A DNA stretch of 11,461 nucleotides from Candidatus Methanomethylophilaceae archaeon (GTDB lineage: Archaea; Thermoplasmatota; Thermoplasmata; Methanomassiliicoccales; Methanomethylophilaceae). Where the stretch lies: NCBI GenBank assembly GCA_017455785.1, contig JAFSYZ010000075.1, forward strand, positions 1-11,461. The letters are read 5' to 3'. How positions within the stretch are numbered: position 1 is the stretch's first letter; every line of letters begins with the position of its first letter. The notes under the pieces are model-generated. The model saw only the letters and a list, made by a program, of their open reading frames with translations, was not told the origin of the DNA and did no database searches. The position numbers and the translations under genes were made by a program. This document shows, one piece after another, positions 6,576 to 11,461 of the stretch.

Positions 6576-6740
6576 ATAACTATCGTTAAATGATTTCAAA
6601 CTGATAAAATGTACTATATTATCAAATTAACATATCTGGCACATTGAAAAAATTAATTGTATACAGTTCTGGAATGATGACATACACTTAGAATATTGTA
6701 TGTTAAATATTGATGATTTCTGCCATTTGATGATAGAAGA

Positions 6741-6769
6741 TGATATAATCTTGCACCGTAATTAACGGT
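6741..6769 (+). promoter_or_regulatory. TATA box and small inverted repeat before the DUF998 gene
   Basis: TGATATAATC (6741-6750) is centred about 26 bp before the ATG at 6771, which has no Shine-Dalgarno, so a leaderless transcript is likely. Between them lies ACCGT-AATTA-ACGGT (6755-6769), an inverted repeat with 5-bp arms ending two bases before the ATG. The remaining intergenic DNA from 6576 is AT-rich and I see nothing else in it. Confidence 0.5.
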
Positions 6770-6770
6770 C

Positions 6771-7364
6771 ATGGAGCTAACGAGGGTATCGCCCATAGCA
6801 GGCATTCTGTGCGTGATTTCATTCATGGCCCTATGGATAGCGGCAGTTGTCATTGATGGCAATTGGGTGCTTGGTGAGAATACCCTCTCCGACCTAGGTG
6901 TATGCGGCAACGATGCTGCAGAGTTATGCTTCAACGGCGGATGCGCGATAGCAGGATTGCTAGCAGTGATCTTCGCTCTCGGACTTATCGAAAAGAAAGG
7001 CGTATGGCGCGTCTGTGGAGCATGTATGGCCATCGCAGGTGTGATGCTGATCGGTGTCGGTATAGTGAGTCTCCACTACAACAACGCTCATTTCATCGAT
7101 GCCTCTACGCACGGAGTCTTCGCTGCCATCACCATGTTACTGTCACTGGCCGGTGATTGGAAGGAAGGCAACAAAAAGATGGTCGCCATAACCTCGGTCC
7201 TTGTGATCGCCTGTGTGATAGTCACACTCACACAGAAGTTCGAAGTGTACGAACCATATGCTGTGGTCACAGTCATGGTATGGGCATTGGCACAATCAAT
7301 CAAGCTCCTCATGCAGGCCAACAATTCAGTACCTAATAATGCTGAAAAGCAAGAAGTGGCATGA
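6771..7364 (+). CDS. DUF998-type six-helix membrane protein
   Basis: A 197-residue integral membrane protein. Six hydrophobic segments are visible at about 7-28, 54-73, 80-103, 115-133, 138-156 and 162-181. The motif NTLSDLG between the first two segments is characteristic of DUF998 proteins, and total length fits that family. There is no known enzymatic role; members are presumed structural or transport-like membrane proteins. The tail (NNSVPNNAEKQEVA) is hydrophilic. The ATG is chosen because it follows the TATA box at leaderless distance and precedes the first helix by only a few residues. The gene stands alone, between an AT-rich regulatory stretch and a decayed recombinase, and may be the last native gene before an old integration site. 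Confidence 0.8.
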   Translation: MELTRVSPIAGILCVISFMALWIAAVVIDGNWVLGENTLSDLGVCGNDAAELCFNGGCAIAGLLAVIFALGLIEKKGVWRVCGACMAIAGVMLIGVGIVSLHYNNAHFIDASTHGVFAAITMLLSLAGDWKEGNKKMVAITSVLVIACVIVTLTQKFEVYEPYAVVTVMVWALAQSIKLLMQANNSVPNNAEKQEVA

Positions 7365-7554
7365 TTGATTCTTGAAAGATCTTCATTGCCATAGATTACT
7401 AGGTCATCTATTGAATCTCAACTCTAACGCCCTGCACCCGCGATTGGAGTCTTTTAGTCCGACAACAATCGCATCATTGAATCGAGCGAACTGCCTTGTA
7501 CTGATGATCAATTCTTCATCAGTCCTTTTCCTTTCTAATGAATGTAACGATCTC

Positions 7555-7741
7555 GGCCATTGGGTGAAGTTCAGTCTTCGTGACTGCCGCAGGGCGTTCG
7601 GTCAGCACTACATCGATCACGATGCCGCGATGGCCGATGTGTCCCACCTCATGGGACACAAGACCACACGCACTACGGAGACGTACTACTGCAGGAAATC
7701 AAGACGAGGATGTTTTCAAAAACGTGAGGGGAAAATGGTGA
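7555..7741 (+). pseudogene. Tyrosine recombinase (integrase) remnant, N-terminus lost and C-terminus frameshifted
   Basis: An open frame runs 7372-7788 but only about 7555-7700 resembles an integrase. Visible are the second catalytic box LRDCRRAFGQHYIDHD (7576-7623), LMGHKTT with the conserved His (7657-7659), and TETYYCRK with the nucleophile Tyr (7684-7689). The arm-binding domain and first catalytic Arg box are missing: 7365-7555 shows nothing integrase-like in any forward frame. After CRKS the frame changes: the next forward frame (7703-7741) reads DEDVFKNVRGKW then stop, which looks like the true end of such integrases, so a one-base insertion near 7701-7702 is likely. It could be the split C-terminal half left by an integrating element, but the frameshift favours decay. 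It ends a gene-poor stretch. Confidence 0.75.
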
Positions 7742-7747
7742 ATTTGG

Positions 7748-7810
7748 CGGAAAGCACTACACGAAGATACTGGATAGGTGAAAATTAGTGCTCCCGACGG
7801 AAAGCACCAC
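7748..7810 (+). repeat. Pair of 13-bp direct repeats 50 bp apart
   Basis: CGGAAAGCACTAC (7748-7760) and CGGAAAGCACCAC (7798-7810) match at 12 of 13 bases and are exactly 50 bp apart. They lie directly after the recombinase remnant. They may be recombinase arm sites or an attachment remnant; chance is not excluded. Confidence 0.4.
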
Positions 7811-7839
7811 CCATATGTCCAGATGGTCAGATAATGACA

Positions 7840-7878
7840 TCAAATACCCGGTATTTGGTGATATTCAAATCCATTTGG
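7840..7878. repeat. Two neighbouring inverted repeats with shared half-sites
   Basis: The first, CAAATACC-C-GGTATTTG (7841-7857), has perfect 8-bp arms. The second, CAAAT-CC-ATTTG (7866-7877), has 5-bp arms. Both are bounded by TCAAAT...ATTTGG, so the same half-sites occur twice, 25 bp apart. They lie in the 263-bp gene-free stretch between the recombinase remnant and the next gene and may be an operator, a recombination core or an old terminator. Confidence 0.4.
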
Positions 7879-7986
7879 TTATGTAGATGATCTTCCAAAA
7901 TTCTCACGTAACACACTGTACCAGTACTTCATAGGATTTCACCATATTTCTACCTGCCTACTGAGGATGGAAGCTAATCTGCTTCT

Positions 7987-8041
7987 GTAAATAGTACATA
8001 AGCAAACCTCTTTCAAACCCTTTAATCAACCTCAAAGGAGG
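7987..8041 (+). promoter_or_regulatory. Promoter and strong ribosome site of the orphan three-gene set
   Basis: A TATA-like stretch GTAAATAGTACATAA (from 7987) is followed by CAAACC(C)TTTAAT-type sequence and a very strong Shine-Dalgarno, AAAGGAGG (8034-8041), ten bases before ATG 8052. The SD strength and codon bias of the next gene suggest high translation. The TATA position is a guess. Confidence 0.45.
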
Positions 8042-8051
8042 ACAACAAAGC

Positions 8052-8441
8052 ATGGCTGAAAACATAGCAGAGAAGCAGGCCACAATGGCCTCAGAAGTAC
8101 AGAAGGAGTTCGGAAGTGTCAACTTCACGAACGGCAAAGGAACGACAAAGACCCCGGTCATGACCTTCTCCAAGGATCATGTCTACCTCGGCCTCAAGCT
8201 GGTCTCCCAGTTCGACGCCGTCGCCGGAGTCCAGAAAGAAGCGGTGCCCAAGGTCACAGCATCCTTCAACGGACAGTTCGTCGAGATGCCCGTGAACGCG
8301 GAGTTCCTCACAGCCTATGGCAGCTTCATCCTGAAGCTCGCCGAGGTCGTGAAGGACGTCGACATCAAGAACGAGACCATCTTCGACGACGTGGACAACG
8401 CCAAGAAGCTCATGGCCAAGTTCAAGAAGAAGGCGCAGTGA
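8052..8441 (+). CDS. Unrecognised 129-residue protein, probably highly expressed
   Basis: A small soluble protein without Cys, signal peptide or membrane segment. The N-terminal 20 residues are helical and Ala/Glu/Lys-rich. The middle has Gly, Thr and Val-rich strand-like segments (GSVNFTNGKG, KVTASFNGQFVEMPVNAEF), and the end is an amphipathic helix with a Lys-rich tail (KKLMAKFKKKAQ). The basic tail hints at nucleic-acid or polyanion contact, but no known fold is recognised. The start is fixed by the AAAGGAGG site ten bases upstream. GC-rich, strongly biased codons contrast sharply with the AT-rich stretch just before it. Its stop overlaps a GTG of the next gene (GTGA), so the two are translationally coupled. 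Its place after a recombinase remnant leaves open an element-borne origin. Confidence 0.8.
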   Translation: MAENIAEKQATMASEVQKEFGSVNFTNGKGTTKTPVMTFSKDHVYLGLKLVSQFDAVAGVQKEAVPKVTASFNGQFVEMPVNAEFLTAYGSFILKLAEVVKDVDIKNETIFDDVDNAKKLMAKFKKKAQ

Positions 8442-8446
8442 GTCTG

Positions 8447-8656
8447 ATGAAGCCGTTCGTGATAGACGTCTACAGCGACTCCCCCAAGGGCGTGAGCAGG
8501 AGGCGTCTCGAGGCCGACTCGATACAGATGGCGCTGCGGATCATGGAGAACCACAGCGCGTTCGACGGTACCAACAGGATCGTCGTATCGAGGAGGCTCG
8601 GAGGAACGTCCAAGGTCTCGGCCCTCAAGGTCTGGACAAGGAGGGTGGCGAGCTGA
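8447..8656 (+). CDS. Unrecognised small basic protein
   Basis: A 69-residue protein from ATG 8447; a GTG at 8438 that overlaps the previous stop would add three residues. It is basic, with many Arg (SRRRLEAD, VSRRLGG, VWTRRVAS), and has an apparent strand-helix-strand layout: FVIDVYSD, SIQMALRIMENH, NRIVVSRRL, VSALKVWTRR. There is no Cys and no membrane segment. It resembles small accessory proteins of archaeal elements in size, but I recognise no family. Codon use matches the genes on either side and it is coupled to the upstream gene, so it is likely expressed with it. A GC-rich hairpin follows 10 bases after the stop. Confidence 0.65.
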   Translation: MKPFVIDVYSDSPKGVSRRRLEADSIQMALRIMENHSAFDGTNRIVVSRRLGGTSKVSALKVWTRRVAS

Positions 8657-8665
8657 TTCGCCCTC

Positions 8666-8684
8666 GGAGGGGCACATCCCCTCC
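8666..8684 (+). terminator. GC-rich hairpin after the small basic gene
   Basis: GGAGGGG-CACAT-CCCCTCC forms a perfect 7-bp stem with a 5-base loop, ten bases after the stop codon at 8656. There is no T-run behind it, so it may be an RNA-processing or stability element as much as a terminator. Confidence 0.45.
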
Positions 8685-8702
8685 CTGTTGTGATCATCCC
8701 TG

Positions 8703-8721
8703 CCGGTCGGGATCCGACCGG
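8703..8721 (+). promoter_or_regulatory. GC-rich hairpin before the three-module gene
   Basis: CCGGTCGG-GAT-CCGACCGG is a perfect 8-bp stem with a 3-base loop. It ends five bases before the Shine-Dalgarno AGAGGT (8726-8731) of the next gene, so it could protect the message end or affect translation. It is the second hairpin in the same 81-bp spacer. Confidence 0.45.
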
Positions 8722-8737
8722 TATAAGAGGTATACTA

Positions 8738-9697
8738 ATGGCAAGTAACAGGAAACTCAGTCCCACCGAGGTCCGCCCCATATTCGAGGGCAAGGACCGC
8801 AGGAGGAACACAAGGTACTACCACACGATGGCCACGAATCCCGATACCCCTCCCGAGAACATGGAGATGGTCGATCAGTTCAGGATGGACCACCCCGAGA
8901 TGTTCCTCACCAACGAGGAGATCGAGGCGGACCCCTACATCTTCAAGCCGAAGATGAAGAGGCGCGGCTATCGCGGCGGCTACAGGACAGCAGACAACGG
9001 GGAGACCTACGATCCCGAAGGCAACATGGTAGGAGGATGGAACGACGGAGGGTACCCTAGACAGTACCGCGACCCGTACAGACCGTCTGACTACCACATG
9101 ACCAACGCCCAGTTAAGCGGCGGAGGAGTGGGCAGACCTAGAAGGAGGGAGAACCCAAGGGACCCATCCAAACCGCTCAGCGACATCGAGATCGATGAGA
9201 CGATGAAAGGGCTCCAGACCCCATACAGGAGGACCAAGTTCTTCCAGAAGGTCAGGGACAACCCACAGAGCAACATCGACACCGTCGACAGGATGATACT
9301 TTACAAGGACTCAAACCCGGACATGTTCATGACCGACGAACAGGTCAGGCAGTATGAAGCGGACAGACCGAAACGTCAGAACGGATACGGAAACGGCTAC
9401 AACACCGGTTACCGCAGCTACAGCAACGGTTACGGCAACCGCGGGTATGTCCAGATGCCAAGGGACTATGACAGGCAGTCATGGGATCAGAACTGGCAAT
9501 CCAAGGATCAGTTCGATGCGATGCCTCAGGAGAAAAGGAGTCTGTTCAGCAAGTTCATCAGGTCCCGCGACAGGAACAGGAACTCCAAGCTCGCACTGAA
9601 GATTCTCTCTGATCCGAACTCAACGCAGGAGAACGTGCAGTACACCAAGGAGATCGTCAGGGACCATCCGGATATCTTCTGGAGGCCCAAAAGGTAA
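8738..9697 (+). CDS. Three-module repeat protein with Gly/Tyr/Arg/Asn-rich linkers
   Basis: A 319-residue, very hydrophilic protein with no signal, membrane segment or Cys. The ATG at 8738 is chosen for its Shine-Dalgarno AGAGGT six bases upstream; an earlier in-frame GTG at 8690 would place the hairpin inside the gene. About 55 residues recur three times (about 8-61, 148-201 and 263-319). Each copy has a polar helix, then NPDT.PEN, NPQSN or DPNSTQEN, then a second helix ending DHPEMF, SNPDMF or DHPDIF. Linkers at about 75-120 and 212-255 are low-complexity, with GYRGGYR, NGYGNGYNTGYR and SYSNGYGNRGY. Tyr/Gly/Arg-rich linkers of this kind often mediate RNA contact or condensation in other organisms; that is analogy only. 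The modules may be helical protein-interaction units. I recognise no family. Confidence 0.8.
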   Translation: MASNRKLSPTEVRPIFEGKDRRRNTRYYHTMATNPDTPPENMEMVDQFRMDHPEMFLTNEEIEADPYIFKPKMKRRGYRGGYRTADNGETYDPEGNMVGGWNDGGYPRQYRDPYRPSDYHMTNAQLSGGGVGRPRRRENPRDPSKPLSDIEIDETMKGLQTPYRRTKFFQKVRDNPQSNIDTVDRMILYKDSNPDMFMTDEQVRQYEADRPKRQNGYGNGYNTGYRSYSNGYGNRGYVQMPRDYDRQSWDQNWQSKDQFDAMPQEKRSLFSKFIRSRDRNRNSKLALKILSDPNSTQENVQYTKEIVRDHPDIFWRPKR

Positions 9698-9712
9698 GAT
9701 TGTGACCGCACC

Positions 9713-9732
9713 GCCGGGGGTGTCTCCCCGGC
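9713..9732 (+). terminator. GC-rich hairpin after the three-module gene
   Basis: GCCGGGG-GTGTCT-CCCCGGC is a perfect 7-bp stem with a 6-base loop, 15 bases after the stop at 9697 and shortly before the ribosome site of the surface-protein gene. No T-run follows. It is the third similar hairpin within about 1.1 kb. Confidence 0.5.
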
Positions 9733-9753
9733 ATCCATAATGGAAGAATGAAC

Positions 9754-10755
9754 ATGAAATCAACAGTATTAGCGGTAGCTATGGCCGCCCTCATGATCAT
9801 CTGCCCGCTCGCACTCATAAACGGAGTGGACGCGGACACCAACAACGGTCAGACATACGACCGTGTCCTGGTCGAAGGCGATTCATACAGCTACTCTCCG
9901 ACATTCAACGTGACCATGGGCCTGACCGTGGCCGTATCCGGAACCGCAGCAGATTGGCTGTCAGTATCCGGAAATGCAACCTCAGGGTACACGATCAGCG
10001 GAACAGCTCCGTCTGTTTCAACAAGCGGCGGAAGCCAGTCCTTTGTGTTGAACGTCACAGCGACCACAACACATCCTACGCAGACGGCGACGCAGACCAT
10101 CAACTTCACGGTCTACGATACACTTACAGTCTCAGGATCCAAGACATCCGATATCATCTACACAGGTGACACCGTCTCGGCTACTTCGTCATCCAATTTC
10201 ACTGGCGTGACATACTCCATGACCAACGCCCCTGCAGGAATCAGTATCAATGCATCCACAGGTGCGATCAGCGGAACAGTATCAGAGACACATACAGGAG
10301 ATGGCGACAGCAAGACCATCACCTCGACAGTGACAGCGACACACGCCGCTTCCTATCAGTCCAAGTCTTATACCATCACCTTCACGATGTACAAGACAGT
10401 GACACTCTCGGGTGACACCGTAGCGTACGCCATCAAGGGAACCGACCTCGGAACAGTGATGGAGAACGCATCCTCAGGCGATTTCGCACAGGTATCCGCC
10501 AACGTTGGAAACATCTCGTACACAGCTACGATCAACAACTCCAATGCAACAGGTACTTCCAACAAAGTATCCGGAATGTACGTCGATTCCAACGGAGCGA
10601 TAAACGGTCTGCCTTCAGCATCGGGTGACTTCACAGTCGTGATCACAGCTCACCACTCCATCAGCGGACAGTCTGCGACCAAGACCATCACGCTTCATGC
10701 AGTGGAACCGCTCGGATTCAGCAACGTGCCTTCAGGCAACATCGTAGTGAGCTAA
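9754..10755 (+). CDS. Secreted surface protein with putative-Ig (He_PIG-like) repeats
   Basis: A 333-residue exported protein. ATG 9754 is preferred over 9748 because GGAAG (9742-9746) lies seven bases before it. Residues 1-27 form a signal peptide (Lys, then a long Ala/Leu/Ile/Met core, cleavage likely after NGVDA). The mature part is Ser/Thr/Gly-rich and beta-stranded, with three related domains. The clearest has PAGISINASTGAISGT, the signature of putative-Ig (He_PIG) domains; the first has LSVSGNATSGYTISGT, and the last has MYVDSNGAINGLP. Several N-x-S/T sequons suggest N-glycosylation. No C-terminal membrane helix or sorting signal is visible, so it is either released or held by partners. 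Its stop is 10 bp before the next secreted-protein ATG, so the two are likely cotranscribed. Adhesin-like role is inferred from domains. Confidence 0.82.
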   Translation: MKSTVLAVAMAALMIICPLALINGVDADTNNGQTYDRVLVEGDSYSYSPTFNVTMGLTVAVSGTAADWLSVSGNATSGYTISGTAPSVSTSGGSQSFVLNVTATTTHPTQTATQTINFTVYDTLTVSGSKTSDIIYTGDTVSATSSSNFTGVTYSMTNAPAGISINASTGAISGTVSETHTGDGDSKTITSTVTATHAASYQSKSYTITFTMYKTVTLSGDTVAYAIKGTDLGTVMENASSGDFAQVSANVGNISYTATINNSNATGTSNKVSGMYVDSNGAINGLPSASGDFTVVITAHHSISGQSATKTITLHAVEPLGFSNVPSGNIVVS

Positions 10756-10765
10756 GGTGATCCCG

Positions 10766-11461
10766 ATGTCTAACATCACTAAACCCCTTCCCCTTCTTTC
10801 TTTACTGCTGGCAGCAGCGGTCATCGTCATGATGGCCTCTCCGTTGTCCGCAGTCGAGGACCAGGGGAGCAGGGAGATCTACAGCTATACGGCCAATTTC
10901 TCGATCGAGGACGGAAGCAACATCCAGTCCGTACATTGGGACTTCGGCTTCAACGACAACGACGGCAACCCTGTCACAAGCGATGAGTGGGAACCCCGTA
11001 ACATCACATTCCCCGCAAAGGGAACATACATCGTAACGATGACCCTTACCAACAGCATCGGTTCTACCGTGAAGAGGCTGGCAGTGGTCATCATGGGCGA
11101 CCCCGAGGTCACATTCGAAACAAACGGCGGTTCGTACATCGAGATGCTGACCGTCACCAAGAACACCACCATCCAAGAGCCTGTCTGTACGAAGGAAGGC
11201 TTCGACCTTATCGGATGGTTCACAACAGAGGACTTCGAGGAAGGTACCGAATGGGACTTCGAGAACGATCTTGTCACTGAGCATATGACACTCTATGCCA
11301 AATGGTCCGAATCCCAGGTCATTCCTGGACCTTCAGACCCCGATGAGCCTACGGACCCCGATGAACCCGGTAACCCTGACACTCCAGGACCAGGCGACGA
11401 TCCATTGGATCCTGACGACCCCGGCAACCCCGATACTCCTGGGGAACCGGATACACCGCTG
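10766..11461 (+). CDS. Secreted surface protein with PKD domain, InlB-type repeat and Pro/Asp stalk, 3' truncated
   Basis: The frame is open to the window end; 232 residues are visible. The ATG at 10766 has AAGGTGAT five bases upstream. Residues 1-29 are a signal peptide (LLSLLLAAAVIV core, cleavage likely after PLSA). A PKD-like beta domain spans about 38-110, with WDFG at 58-61 and the late strand GTYIVTMTLTN. An InlB B-repeat (Listeria-Bacteroides type) spans about 115-180: VTFETNGG, GFDLIGWFT, and LYAKW at the end. From 187 on the protein is a low-complexity stalk of DPDEP and GNPDTPG units, likely a rigid spacer that lifts the N-terminal domains off the cell. The anchor, if any, lies beyond the window. 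Such adhesin-like proteins are common in gut methanogens; the ligand is unknown. Confidence 0.85.
   Translation, partial: MSNITKPLPLLSLLLAAAVIVMMASPLSAVEDQGSREIYSYTANFSIEDGSNIQSVHWDFGFNDNDGNPVTSDEWEPRNITFPAKGTYIVTMTLTNSIGSTVKRLAVVIMGDPEVTFETNGGSYIEMLTVTKNTTIQEPVCTKEGFDLIGWFTTEDFEEGTEWDFENDLVTEHMTLYAKWSESQVIPGPSDPDEPTDPDEPGNPDTPGPGDDPLDPDDPGNPDTPGEPDTPL

Noticed and set aside
6677..6700. ACATAC...GTATGT inverted repeat in the AT-rich intergenic DNA.
   Set aside because: The arms are only six bases in a strongly AT-rich stretch, with a long spacer, so chance is likely.
7861..7880. TTCAAATCC resembles a tRNA T-loop and 3' stem, which would fit an integrase target.
   Set aside because: The flanking bases do not form a T-stem, and no acceptor, D or anticodon arm could be found upstream.
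7789..7890. The recombinase frame ends in TAG (7786-7788) and stays open for 33 more codons, which could suggest pyrrolysine read-through.
   Set aside because: The gene is already decayed, the true C-terminus appears to lie in another frame ending at 7741, and the extension has no integrase-like features.

Overview
The window looks like chromosomal DNA of a methylotrophic methanogenic archaeon, most likely of the Methanomassiliicoccales (Methanomethylophilaceae-like). This is inference. It rests on a MtaA/MtbA/CmuA-type methyltransferase, a DUF1638 protein, strong Shine-Dalgarno (SD) sites mixed with apparently leaderless genes that have a TATA box about 25 bp before the ATG, heavy AGG arginine use, and secreted proteins with PKD and InlB-type repeats. 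No rRNA, tRNA or CRISPR array was recognised.

Region 1 (1-4731, + strand) is a compact gene block. It starts with a 5'-truncated uroporphyrinogen-decarboxylase-fold methyltransferase. Then come four tightly spaced genes: a seven-cysteine zinc-ribbon protein, a hydantoinase/oxoprolinase (HyuA-type) ATPase-fold protein, a small CxCC-bearing G3E GTPase, and an orphan protein with an acidic, His-containing N-terminus. Together they suggest a maturation, metal-delivery or activation set serving a corrinoid or zinc methyltransferase. No single gene proves this.

Region 2 (4732-6553) begins with a double-palindrome terminator shared by convergent genes. A minus-strand pair follows: a free-standing heavy-metal-associated (HMA) domain protein and a CxCxC protein. 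Divergent from it is a DUF1638 gene. An unrecognised minus-strand gene overlaps the DUF1638 3' end by 80 bp and has a perfect inverted repeat over its TATA box.

Region 3 (6554-8051) holds a DUF998-type six-helix membrane protein, then a decayed tyrosine recombinase (no N-terminal half, frameshifted C-terminus), then a 263-bp stretch with direct and inverted repeats. It looks like the scar of an integrated element.

Region 4 (8052-9697) carries three unrecognised, GC-rich genes. The third encodes a protein with three copies of a roughly 55-residue module joined by Gly/Tyr/Arg/Asn-rich linkers. GC-rich hairpins lie in the spacers.

Region 5 (9754-11461) encodes two secreted surface proteins: one with putative-Ig (He_PIG-like) repeats, and one, cut by the window end, with a PKD domain, an InlB-type repeat and a Pro/Asp stalk.
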